Source: an uncultured Verrucomicrobiales bacterium (GTDB lineage: Bacteria; Verrucomicrobiota; Verrucomicrobiia; Verrucomicrobiales; Akkermansiaceae). Taken from it: 33,436 nucleotides of DNA. The position numbers were made by a program, and so were the translations under genes. The stretch spans positions 1 to 33,436 of the forward strand of contig CAKZMG010000227.1 of assembly GCA_937128235.1 (NCBI GenBank), given 5' to 3'. Of the stretch, positions 1 to 8,256 are shown piece by piece. The notes beneath the pieces are model-generated. The model had not been told where the DNA came from and made no database searches. It saw only the letters and a list, made by a program, of their open reading frames with translations. Within the stretch, counting starts at the first letter, position 1; each line of letters opens with the position of its first letter.

Positions 1-30
1 ATTATATTACAGTTATCTTAAATAAGTGAA

Positions 31-1545
31 ATGAAAAGGCATACAGAGTTTTTATCATGGGATGATGAATTATTGATTAGAGATAATCCCACAGTAAATG
101 AAGGCATTCGAAATTATGGAGATGCACTCACTGATCAGAGCCTAGATCTCTGGCATCCTTTCACCATTTGGTCACATCAGCTCGATGTAAGTTTATTTGG
201 GATGAATCCGGATCTTCATCATCTTTCTGCGATTTTTTATCATCTGCTGGCAGGTTTAGCGTTATTCTTCTGCTTGAAGCAAATGAGAATAGGTAAGAAA
301 GTGAAATCGCTTCCTAGTATTGCCGTCTTTATTACTGTGTCTCTATTTCTTTTTCATCCTATGCATGTGGAGTCTTGGGCTTGGTTATCTGAGCGGAAGG
401 ACACGTTGTCGGCTATTTTTGGCTTTCTTAGTTTGGGGTATTGGCTGAAGTATGTGAATCATCGGCAATCTAGTAGTTATTATTTGGCGCTCGGATTTTT
501 GGCGCTTGGGCTGATGAGTAAGCCGATTCTTGTGGTGTGGCCAGCGATCTTGTTTATTTCATCTTGGCTTAATAGTTCTAGAAAAGAATCAGTTTTCAAA
601 CTAGGTCTAAAATTAGCACCTTTCTTTGCGTTGGCAGTTGCTACGACTTTCATCACGATGGCTATTCAGCAAGCAGATGGAGCGAATAAGCTAGGGGTGA
701 TCCAGACTAGAAGTTTAATCGAATGTATCTATGTAGGAACTAATAATCTGGGACTCTATCTCTACAAATTAGTGTTTCCTTATAATCTCAGCTATAATTA
801 TGTTCCTCTGAAGACGATTCCCTGGCGCGGCTTCTATACGAGTCTTGCGGTTTTTGGTCTAGCAGGTATGATCTGTTGTAAATACAGACGGAAGGTTCCT
901 ATCCTAAGTTGGGGGCTTTGTTCGTACCTGATACTATTAGCTCCAGTATGTGGATTTATCATGAGCGGTGAGTCAAATGCTCCTGACCGCTACTCCTATT
1001 TAGCGTATTTAGGTCCATTTGTAGTGATTGCGATGGTGTATCATTTCATAAGTAAACGCTGGAATAATCTAACAAGGAATACTTTAGCAGTGTTACTTTT
1101 CTGTCTTCTTCCTGGATGGTTCAGTATTCAGCGTGCTTTAGACTGGCGGACGATGGAGACGCTCACTGCCGCGACTTTAGAGCATAGCCCAGATCATCCC
1201 TACGCATTAATGCATCTGGCTAGTTATAAACACAGAAAGGGAGAAATAGAAAAGGCAATCAGCCTGTATGAGCATTCATTGAGAGAGTTACCAAATAACC
1301 GATATAACTGGGCTACTCTGGGCTTGTTGTATCAGCAAACTCAACAGGAAGCTAAGGCAGAGGCTGCTTATTTAAAGCAGCTAGAATATCGTCCTGCAAA
1401 TTCAACCGCCTTTCTGGCGCTCGCGCAGGGATCACTGAATCGACAAGACGTTCCTAGCGCGATAGATTATCTAAAAAGAGCTTTAAAGTTCTTTCCACAT
1501 GATAAAGAGGCGAAGAGAGTGTTGGAGAAACTCACAGGAGAATAG
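31..1545 (+). CDS. TMTC/DUF1736-like multi-pass membrane protein with C-terminal TPR repeats (possible O-mannosyl/glycosyltransferase type)
   Basis: Motifs WDDELLI..NP, LWHPFTIWSHQLDVSLFGMNP..HH, HPMHVESWAWLSERKDTLSAIFG are typical of the family; C-terminal TPRs (YALMHLASYKHRKGEIEKAISLYEHSL). The usual first TM helix before WDD is absent; an in-frame stop lies at 19-21. Confidence 0.75.
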   Translation: MKRHTEFLSWDDELLIRDNPTVNEGIRNYGDALTDQSLDLWHPFTIWSHQLDVSLFGMNPDLHHLSAIFYHLLAGLALFFCLKQMRIGKKVKSLPSIAVFITVSLFLFHPMHVESWAWLSERKDTLSAIFGFLSLGYWLKYVNHRQSSSYYLALGFLALGLMSKPILVVWPAILFISSWLNSSRKESVFKLGLKLAPFFALAVATTFITMAIQQADGANKLGVIQTRSLIECIYVGTNNLGLYLYKLVFPYNLSYNYVPLKTIPWRGFYTSLAVFGLAGMICCKYRRKVPILSWGLCSYLILLAPVCGFIMSGESNAPDRYSYLAYLGPFVVIAMVYHFISKRWNNLTRNTLAVLLFCLLPGWFSIQRALDWRTMETLTAATLEHSPDHPYALMHLASYKHRKGEIEKAISLYEHSLRELPNNRYNWATLGLLYQQTQQEAKAEAAYLKQLEYRPANSTAFLALAQGSLNRQDVPSAIDYLKRALKFFPHDKEAKRVLEKLTGE

Positions 1546-1572
1546 TAGTAGAAACAGAAATAATCAATCATC

Positions 1573-2478
1573 ATGCAAGTAAATCAAAGGCACAGAAAAG
1601 GCATCCTCTTAGCTGGAGGAAATGGCACTAGGCTGCATCCGCTCACGATTGGGATTTCAAAGCATTTATTACCGGTGTATGATAAGCCGATGATCTACTA
1701 CTCGCTTTCCTTGCTGATGCTGGCGGATGTGAGGGAAATTTTAGTGATCACTTGTCCTAAAAATCAAAGCAATTTTCAAGATCTGTTAGGTGATGGATCA
1801 CAGTGGGGGATAGAGCTAAGTTATACTGTCCAAGACCAGCCAAATGGAATAGCGGAAGCACTGGTCATCGCGGAGGATTTTCTTGCTGGCTCACCGTCAT
1901 GTTTAGTCTTAGGGGATAATCTTCTCTACGGGCATAATCTTACTAGCTATCTTAAACAAGCAAGTGCTCAGATTGAGGGAGCTACTATTCTGGCTTGTCA
2001 CGTAAATGATCCTAGTGCTTTTGGTGTGGTAGAATTGGACGAGAATGATAAGCCTATTTCCATCACAGAAAAGCCTGCGAACCCGACCTCACATAACGCG
2101 GTTCCTGGGATATATTTCTATGATGAAAACGCACCAGCGATGGTATCTAAACTCGTTCCTTCTTCCAGAGGTGAGTTAGAAATCACAGATTTAAATAGAC
2201 TCTATCTACAGCAAGGCAAGCTGGATGTCTGTTTACTAAATCGTGGGTTTGCGTGGTTTGATACAGGGACTCATTCATCGATCAATGAAGCCTCGGATTT
2301 CATTAAAGCCATCGAGAAACGTATGGGGCTGAAGATAGGCTGCCCAGAGGAAATAGCCTATCTTAAGCGGTGGGTTTCAGCTGAAACGATTCTTGCTAAT
2401 GTGCAGACGAACCCAAACTCAGACTATAACAAGTATCTGCAATTCATGGTAAACCAAAACCCAGATAACCACCAATAA
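1573..2478 (+). CDS. rfbA: Glucose-1-phosphate thymidylyltransferase
   Basis: GILLAGGNGTRLHPLTIGISKHLLPVYDKPMIYYSLS, LGDNLLYGHNL, FAWFDTGTH motifs of RmlA/RfbA. Confidence 0.95.
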   Translation: MQVNQRHRKGILLAGGNGTRLHPLTIGISKHLLPVYDKPMIYYSLSLLMLADVREILVITCPKNQSNFQDLLGDGSQWGIELSYTVQDQPNGIAEALVIAEDFLAGSPSCLVLGDNLLYGHNLTSYLKQASAQIEGATILACHVNDPSAFGVVELDENDKPISITEKPANPTSHNAVPGIYFYDENAPAMVSKLVPSSRGELEITDLNRLYLQQGKLDVCLLNRGFAWFDTGTHSSINEASDFIKAIEKRMGLKIGCPEEIAYLKRWVSAETILANVQTNPNSDYNKYLQFMVNQNPDNHQ

Positions 2479-2479
2479 G

Positions 2480-3007
2480 ATGTCTCTACCTATCCTACCT
2501 ATCATTACGAGAGTGCCTAGATTTGATGATGAACGTGGCTGGTTTATGTCTAGTTTTCATGAGGATCATCCGGCTAAAGATTGGAAAATGCAGAACACTT
2601 CATTTTCTCGAAAAAATACGCTCAGAGGCTTGCATTTTCAATCACCCAATAGCCAGGCCAAGCTCATCACTGTAATAGATGGAGAGATCACTGATGTTGT
2701 CTTAGACATAGATCCAGCATCAGAGACTTTTGGGCAGTGGCAAATTTTTCAGCTTTCTAGCGCAGACTCTAGCTTGCCAAATCAAATTTATATCCCTAGC
2801 CATTATGCTCATGGCTTCGCGGTCACTAGTGAGTCTGCCCTTGTCAGTTATCTGACTGATGAACTTTACCATCCAGAAGCGGAGCGCAGCATCCACCCGC
2901 TCTCTCCAAGTCTTAACATCCCATGGTGTGTGGAAAATCCAATCATTTCAGCTAAGGATTCTCAAGCTGATATGTGGGATCTAACAGAATCTAACAAGAG
3001 CTTATAA
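2480..3007 (+). CDS. rfbC: dTDP-4-dehydrorhamnose 3,5-epimerase family protein
   Basis: DERGWF, TLRGLHFQ, IPSHYAHGFAV motifs of RmlC; starts 2 nt after rfbA. Confidence 0.92.
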   Translation: MSLPILPIITRVPRFDDERGWFMSSFHEDHPAKDWKMQNTSFSRKNTLRGLHFQSPNSQAKLITVIDGEITDVVLDIDPASETFGQWQIFQLSSADSSLPNQIYIPSHYAHGFAVTSESALVSYLTDELYHPEAERSIHPLSPSLNIPWCVENPIISAKDSQADMWDLTESNKSL

Positions 3008-4857
3008 TGTGCGCTATCTTTGGTTGGTTTGGCTCCGATGATGATGAGAAACTTCATCGCATGGCGGACACGATGCGACATCGCGGACCAGATGGGGACG
3101 GCTATTTAAACACCGATTCGGCAGCCATTGGAATGACGCGTCTGGCGATCATTGATCTGGATCACGGACAGCAACCATTTCACTCTAACGATAAAAAAAT
3201 ATCGGCAGTTTGTAATGGTGAGATTTATAATTTTCAAGAAATTAAAGAGGAACTCATCGTCTTAGGTCACACGTTTCACACTCGCTGTGATTGTGAAATT
3301 ATCCCAGCAGCTTATCAACAGTGGGGTGTCGATTTTCTACACCGGTTGAATGGTATGTTTGCTATCGCTATCTATGATCATGAGAAAAAAGAGCTTATCC
3401 TGGCTCGCGATCGCTGTGGGCAGAAGCCGCTCTATTTTGCGAAGCATAGGGGTAAGGTTTACTTCGCTTCTGAGATACGCGCGCTGCACGAGGCGGGTAT
3501 TCCGAAGGCGATCAATCATTCTGCCATCCCAGCATACCTCTCTCTCAGATACGTGCCAGAGCCAGAAACGATGTTTCAAGACATTAAGATTTTGCCTGTT
3601 GGATCATATCTTAGGCTAAATAAAACATCATCTAATCTAAATCTGCAAAAATGGTATCAGTTGCCAGAAGAAAAAATCAATCCTGAGAACCCAATCGATA
3701 AGCTTCATTCGATCACTAAGTCATCGATCCATGATGCGCTACTAGCTGACGTTCCCATTGCTCTGCATCTTTCCGCTGGTATAGACTCTAGTGTGTTACT
3801 CGCAGAAATGCAGCGGTCAGGTAAGTCTATCCATGCTATCACAGCGGGCTTTGGGTCACATTCGGATGAAGTGCAAGAAGCTGCTAAAATGTGCGAAAAA
3901 TACCAAGTCTCACACACGGCAGTGAACCTAAGCGCAGATGACATAAGCTCGCTCCCCAGAGTGGTTTCCCAGATGGAATTGCCAGTGGGTGATGCTCTTA
4001 TCCTTGCCTTTGATCGACTCGCTAAGGCTACCGCGGATCAGGGGTGCAAGGTTGCGATTGGTGGGGAGGGGATTGATGAGATTTTTGCAGGATATTCATT
4101 CCAGAAGTTCATGAACATTTCTCAAAAATTAGGGAGTGTAGGGCGAGCTATTGCTGGTCGCACGCTCGGTCTCGCTCCAGGGTTTCTGATCGATCACTTA
4201 TCAAGTTTTCCAGCCGCTCTTGGAGCTAGTGGTAAACAGAAAATTCAAGATTATCTTCTCAGCTTTAGCGGCCTCAGTGACTATGAAAAAGGGATCAACT
4301 TACGCACGTTGTTTTCAAAGTCTGAAATTAATGAACTCAGTGAGATAACATTCACTCAGCCGTCATTCGATGCAGGTAATGACCTACAAGAAAGTCATCT
4401 TAGATACCAATTTGACAGCTGGCTACAGGACTGGGCGATCATCCGCCAAGAGCGAAACACGATGGCTCACTCGGTAGAATACAGGATGCCATTTTTAGAT
4501 CATCGGATGCTGGAATTTGGGTTTTCTCTTGAAAATAAGCATAAAGTATCAGGTCTGTCTGGTAAGCGTATTTGGCGGGGAATGGCAGCTAAACATTACC
4601 CTGAGACACAACATAAGCGCACGAAACAACCATTCTTTTTCCCTACAGAAGAGCCAGAATATTACTCAGAAATAGTGAAACTGTTAGATGCGAGCATTAG
4701 TTCAGAACGTTTCCAGAAAAATAGCATCTTTGATATAGGTTATATTAAAAAGTTAAGGACCAGAGCTGAGAAGACGCGGGAATTTTTACCACTCAAGCAA
4801 CTCCTCTCACTTGTCATCCTAGATCTATGGATGCAGGAGCACGGATTGTCTTTCTAA
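3007..4857 (+). CDS. asnB: Asparagine synthase (glutamine-hydrolysing)
   Basis: N-terminal MCAIFGWFG (Cys2 nucleophile), MRHRGPDG, CNGEIYN, synthetase domain LSAGIDSS and GGEGIDEIFAGY; TAATG overlap with rfbC. Confidence 0.95.
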   Translation: MCAIFGWFGSDDDEKLHRMADTMRHRGPDGDGYLNTDSAAIGMTRLAIIDLDHGQQPFHSNDKKISAVCNGEIYNFQEIKEELIVLGHTFHTRCDCEIIPAAYQQWGVDFLHRLNGMFAIAIYDHEKKELILARDRCGQKPLYFAKHRGKVYFASEIRALHEAGIPKAINHSAIPAYLSLRYVPEPETMFQDIKILPVGSYLRLNKTSSNLNLQKWYQLPEEKINPENPIDKLHSITKSSIHDALLADVPIALHLSAGIDSSVLLAEMQRSGKSIHAITAGFGSHSDEVQEAAKMCEKYQVSHTAVNLSADDISSLPRVVSQMELPVGDALILAFDRLAKATADQGCKVAIGGEGIDEIFAGYSFQKFMNISQKLGSVGRAIAGRTLGLAPGFLIDHLSSFPAALGASGKQKIQDYLLSFSGLSDYEKGINLRTLFSKSEINELSEITFTQPSFDAGNDLQESHLRYQFDSWLQDWAIIRQERNTMAHSVEYRMPFLDHRMLEFGFSLENKHKVSGLSGKRIWRGMAAKHYPETQHKRTKQPFFFPTEEPEYYSEIVKLLDASISSERFQKNSIFDIGYIKKLRTRAEKTREFLPLKQLLSLVILDLWMQEHGLSF

Positions 4858-4862
4858 GTTGG

Positions 4863-4899
4863 ATAAAAAAATGGTCACCAGTATAAAACTGATGACCAT
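4863..4899 (-). terminator. Hairpin terminator between convergent asnB and cytochrome c genes
   Basis: ATGGTCACCAGT (4871-4882) pairs with ACTGATGACCAT (4888-4899) with one mismatch; A-tract 4865-4870 gives a U-tract for minus-strand transcription. Confidence 0.65.
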
Positions 4900-4926
4900 G
4901 GATGAAAATTTTGAGGCTATGAAGGA

Positions 4927-5457
4927 CTATTCTTTTTCCTTAGTTTCTTCTTTTTTAGGCTCAGCTTTAGTTTCTTCCTTTTTAGTTTCTTCTTTAGCTG
5001 GCTCTTTTTTCTTTTCTTCAGCAGCAGCTTTCTCTGGGTCTTTGAGATCCTTAACTGTGAGCATTGGCTTGCCTACTTCGTCTCGTAGTGCTTTGACCAT
5101 GTCTGCGGTGACAGCACCGGCTTTGTTGCCGAAGTTGCTGCGCACATAGGTGAGCACAGAAGCTATTTCTGCGTCTGTCATTGCGACGTTAGGAGGCATC
5201 ATTGATTTGTATTTTTTACCTTTTACGGTGATTTCGCCTGTGAGTCCTCGTAATTGAATACGGATGAGGTTTTCAGCTGGTCCATTCACCCACTCAGATT
5301 CTGCTAGTGGAGGAAATGCATTAGGGATTCCTACTCCTCCTGCTTGATGACACATCAGGCATTTAGTTTTGTAGAGGTCTTCTGAGGCGAATGATGGTAG
5401 TAGGCTAGTGACTAATGTGGCACTGGCTACTAACGTGAATTTTAATGAATTGTTCAT
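4927..5457 (-). CDS. Secreted mono-heme cytochrome c with Lys/Glu-rich C-terminal tail
   Basis: Signal peptide MNNSLKFTLVASATLVTSLLPSFA; CLMCH heme motif; YKSMMPPNVAMTDAEIASVLTYVRSNFGN cytochrome c fold; tail EEKKKEPAKEETKKEETKAEPKKEETKEKE. Confidence 0.9.
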   Translation of the reverse strand: MNNSLKFTLVASATLVTSLLPSFASEDLYKTKCLMCHQAGGVGIPNAFPPLAESEWVNGPAENLIRIQLRGLTGEITVKGKKYKSMMPPNVAMTDAEIASVLTYVRSNFGNKAGAVTADMVKALRDEVGKPMLTVKDLKDPEKAAAEEKKKEPAKEETKKEETKAEPKKEETKEKE

Positions 5458-5522
5458 AGTGATATTATCTTAAGCCTAGATAGGGTATTCGTAAAGTGAC
5501 TTTCTGTGGAAAGTTTGTCAGC

Positions 5523-6413
5523 TTAGTAATCTCTATCTAACAGGTAGTGAGCTATCTGGTCCAGTCTGGCAGATTTTTTGCCGAATGGTCTGAGAGCATC
5601 GAGCGATTTCTTGGTGAGCCGAGCGGCTTCTTGGCGAGATTTCTCTAGGCCTAAAATGGCAGGGTAAGTGGACTTATCTACCGCTTCGTCCTTGCCCGCA
5701 GTCTTACCTAGCTTCTCAGTGGTCTGGGTGACATCGAGTATATCATCGATGACTTGGAATGCTAAGCCGAGGTTGTAGCCGAAGTCTGTGAGTGCTTGGA
5801 GCTTGGCTGGGGTGACATTTGCAGTCATGGCTCCTAGGCGAATAGAGCTGGTGAGAAGGGCTGCGGTTTTCGCCTCATGGATCTGGATGAGCTGCTTCTT
5901 GGTGAGTGATTTGCCTTCTCCTTCTAGGTCTAAAATTTGACCACCAATGAGCTTTTTGCTGCCGCCTGTGTGAGCTAGTTCGGTGACATAGTCTCTGGCT
6001 GAGTATCTTTTGCTCGCCGGAGTCTGGGCGATGATAGCGAAGGCTTCTGTTAGAAGGGCATCACCCGTGAGCACCGCGATGCCTTCTCCATAAACTTTAT
6101 GGCTGGTCGGGCGACCGCGTCTGAGGTCATCGTCATCCATGCAGGGGAGGTCATCATGTACGAGCGAATAGGTGTGCATGATTTCTACAGCACAGGCAGG
6201 AGCAAGCGCGTTAGAAACATCACCACCACATGCCTCAGCCGCTGCTAGGCAGAGGATGGGGCGGAGTCTTTTACCACCCGCGAAGATGCTGTAGCGCATT
6301 GCTTTATGGATGGTGGTAGGACGGGTGTTTTCTCTAGGAAGCTGGCGTTTTAGCTCAGCATCTACGAGTTTTTGCTGAGCTTTTAGCCATGGTTTAAGAT
6401 TGAGATCACTCAT
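5523..6413 (-). CDS. ispA: Polyprenyl (farnesyl/geranylgeranyl) diphosphate synthase
   Basis: GGKRLRPIL, DDLPCMDDDDLRRGRPTSHK (first Asp-rich motif), AFQVIDDILD (second Asp-rich motif). Confidence 0.93.
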   Translation of the reverse strand: MSDLNLKPWLKAQQKLVDAELKRQLPRENTRPTTIHKAMRYSIFAGGKRLRPILCLAAAEACGGDVSNALAPACAVEIMHTYSLVHDDLPCMDDDDLRRGRPTSHKVYGEGIAVLTGDALLTEAFAIIAQTPASKRYSARDYVTELAHTGGSKKLIGGQILDLEGEGKSLTKKQLIQIHEAKTAALLTSSIRLGAMTANVTPAKLQALTDFGYNLGLAFQVIDDILDVTQTTEKLGKTAGKDEAVDKSTYPAILGLEKSRQEAARLTKKSLDALRPFGKKSARLDQIAHYLLDRDY

Positions 6414-6424
6414 GTCTGGATCTG

Positions 6425-7435
6425 TTATAGAATTTCCGCTATCTGCACGGCATTGAGCGCGGCACCTTTTCTGACCTGATCACCGACTACCCAGATGGTG
6501 AGTGCATTGTCTAGGACTTGGTCTTTTCTGATGCGTCCTACTAGGCAGTCGTCCTTGCAGGTGGTGTCGAGCGGGACTGGATAGATGTTGTTGTCCGGAT
6601 CGTCCTTGAGCTGGATTCCTGGGTAGGTTTCAAAACATGCCTTGGCTGCAGCTACATCGACATCTTTATCGAATTGAGCAGTGATGGAGACGGAGTGAGA
6701 GCGATACACAGGGACTCTCACACAGGTGCAAGTGACTTTTAGTTCGGGGAGTTGTAATATTTTCTGACTTTCAAAGAGCATTTTCTGTTCTTCCTTAGTG
6801 TAGCCATTTTCCTGAAATACATCCACATGAGGAATCACGTTAGATGCGATCTGGACTGGGTAAACGTTCATGTTCTCTGCGGTGATTTCTTTACCTTCAG
6901 AGAGTAGTTTGTTCTGCTGTTCTAGCTCGGTAATGCCAGCGGCACCACTTCCGGAGACAGCTTGGTAAGATGATGCAATAATGGACTTTAGCCCAAACTC
7001 CTGATGAAGCGGGAAGAGTGCCATGAGTGAAATGATGGTGGTGCAGTTAGGATTAGCAATGATGTTCTTGGATGCGGATCTCGCAGCATCTGGATTTATC
7101 TCGGGCACCACGAGCGGGACATCCGGATCCATGCGGAATGCAGAGGAGTTATCTATTACCACGCAGCCAGCCTTGGCAGCTGAAGGTCCGTATTCTAGTG
7201 AGATACCACCGCCAGCTGAGAAGAGGGCAATGTCGATCCCCTCAAAGCTATCGTGAGTAAGTTCTTTGATAGTGATTTCTTCACCGCGAAAATTTCTAGT
7301 CTGACCAGCTGATCTGGCGGATGCGAGTAGGGTGAGCTTGCTCATTGGGAAGTTTCTCTCAGCTAAACAGTTAAGCATTTCTTCTCCTACGGCACCTGTG
7401 GCTCCTACGATGGCGATGTGTTTTTGTTGGTTCAT
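6425..7435 (-). CDS. asd: Aspartate-semialdehyde dehydrogenase
   Basis: HIAIVGATGAVGEEML, NPNCTTI active-site Cys, SSYQAVSGSGAAG. I prefer the internal start MNQQKHIAIVG over the ORF-track start at 7462. Confidence 0.94.
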   Translation of the reverse strand: MNQQKHIAIVGATGAVGEEMLNCLAERNFPMSKLTLLASARSAGQTRNFRGEEITIKELTHDSFEGIDIALFSAGGGISLEYGPSAAKAGCVVIDNSSAFRMDPDVPLVVPEINPDAARSASKNIIANPNCTTIISLMALFPLHQEFGLKSIIASSYQAVSGSGAAGITELEQQNKLLSEGKEITAENMNVYPVQIASNVIPHVDVFQENGYTKEEQKMLFESQKILQLPELKVTCTCVRVPVYRSHSVSITAQFDKDVDVAAAKACFETYPGIQLKDDPDNNIYPVPLDTTCKDDCLVGRIRKDQVLDNALTIWVVGDQVRKGAALNAVQIAEIL

Positions 7436-7474
7436 TGTGTGGTGTTTGATTTCGGTGAGCATACTTTAAGATGG

Positions 7475-7515
7475 CGATATGGCAATCCTCGATATGGCAA
7501 TCCTTAAGGATTGCC
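7475..7515. repeat. 15-bp tandem duplication ending in a 20-bp perfect palindrome
   Basis: CGATATGGCAATCCT at 7475-7489 and 7490-7504; GGCAATCCTTAAGGATTGCC at 7496-7515. Confidence 0.85.
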
Positions 7516-7637
7516 TAAGTCGTGTCTGCAAAAAAATCTCCGATTATTACTTGCCCAGTGGGAAACTTGATATAAAATGTCGCTGTGTTAGGGGGAGAGT
7601 TTCTCCTTAGCTACTAAACTTAATAAAATAAAATAAT

Positions 7638-7775
7638 ATGAAACTAGTTAAAATCATCTCAATCGTTGCAGCAGCAGCAGGTATCGCTCTTTCAGCATCA
7701 TGTGGTTCAGCTTCAGCTCCTGCTGAGACACCATCTGTACCATCTGTTCCTACATACGTAACTCCTGCTAAGTAA
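7638..7775 (+). CDS. Small lipoprotein, 45 aa
   Basis: MKLVKIISIVAAAAGIALSASCGSASAPAETPSVPSVPTYVTPAK: basic n-region, hydrophobic core, lipobox-like Cys. Absent from the ORF track (too short). Confidence 0.75.
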   Translation: MKLVKIISIVAAAAGIALSASCGSASAPAETPSVPSVPTYVTPAK

Positions 7776-7794
7776 TTCTTTTCGTTTTTTTTAA

Positions 7795-7887
7795 ATGAAA
7801 TCATTACTTAAAACTTGCGCTTATTTAGTCGCCGCTACGGCTGTGACACTACTGAGCGCTTGTTGTGGATGCGGATGTGGTCTTTAG
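7795..7887 (+). CDS. Mini-lipoprotein, 30 aa, predicted mature peptide CCGCGCGL
   Basis: MKSLLKTCAYLVAATAVTLLSACCGCGCGL with canonical LSAC lipobox; followed by a strong terminator. Absent from the ORF track. Confidence 0.6.
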   Translation: MKSLLKTCAYLVAATAVTLLSACCGCGCGL

Positions 7888-7923
7888 TTTTTTACTAGGG
7901 AATCCACAGACATATTTACAGAT

Positions 7924-7956
7924 AGGCAAGCTTTCTTCGGGAAGCTTGCCTTTTTT
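7924..7956 (+). terminator. Rho-independent terminator
   Basis: AGGCAAGCTT-TCTTCGGG-AAGCTTGCCT perfect 10-bp stem followed by a T tract. Confidence 0.9.
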
Positions 7957-8010
7957 CTTGCCTATGTGTCTGAGCTGTTCAGTATAGATGCCATAACCTA
8001 CTACAAAATT

Positions 8011-8160
8011 ATGAGAATATTCAAAATCGTAACACTATTGGCCGTGGCAGCGGGATCATCACTTATCACATCATGCGGTTGCTGTACTGGTGAAGAGGAA
8101 GTTCCTCCTCTCAGACCACTACCTAACTTCAGACCAATTCAGGTAGATTACTCTAAGTAA
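8011..8160 (+). CDS. Small lipoprotein with CGCC motif, 49 aa
   Basis: MRIFKIVTLLAVAAGSSLITSCGCCTGEEEVPPLRPLPNFRPIQVDYSK; start at 8011 places a normal signal peptide, unlike the ORF-track start at 7966. Confidence 0.75.
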   Translation: MRIFKIVTLLAVAAGSSLITSCGCCTGEEEVPPLRPLPNFRPIQVDYSK

Positions 8161-8192
8161 GATTAGAGCTACATTTACTGTATAAAATTTCA

Positions 8193-8226
8193 GCCCTAGC
8201 ATTCCTCTGAGTGCTAGGGCTTTTTT
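8193..8226 (+). terminator. Rho-independent terminator
   Basis: GCCCTAGCA-TTCCTCTGAG-TGCTAGGGC followed by TTTTTT. Confidence 0.9.
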
Positions 8227-8256
8227 GTTGCTTACTGTTCTTGATGCTGCTTGTCG

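Noticed and set aside
1573-3007. Complete dTDP-rhamnose (rmlABCD) operon
   Set aside because: Only RmlA and RmlC homologues are present; rmlB and rmlD are not in the window.
3337-3944. ORFs 3337-3579(-), 3350-3619(+), 3705-3944(-) within asnB
   Set aside because: Shadow ORFs overlapping a well-supported conserved asnB frame; no recognisable domains.
4859-5149. ORF 4859-5149(+) with Ser/Phe-rich translation
   Set aside because: Antisense of the Lys/Glu-rich cytochrome c tail; composition explained by that repeat.
7607-7804. ORF 7607-7804(-), 65 aa
   Set aside because: Antisense to the more convincing plus-strand mini-lipoprotein at 7638-7775; Ala/Ser-rich composition is a shadow effect.
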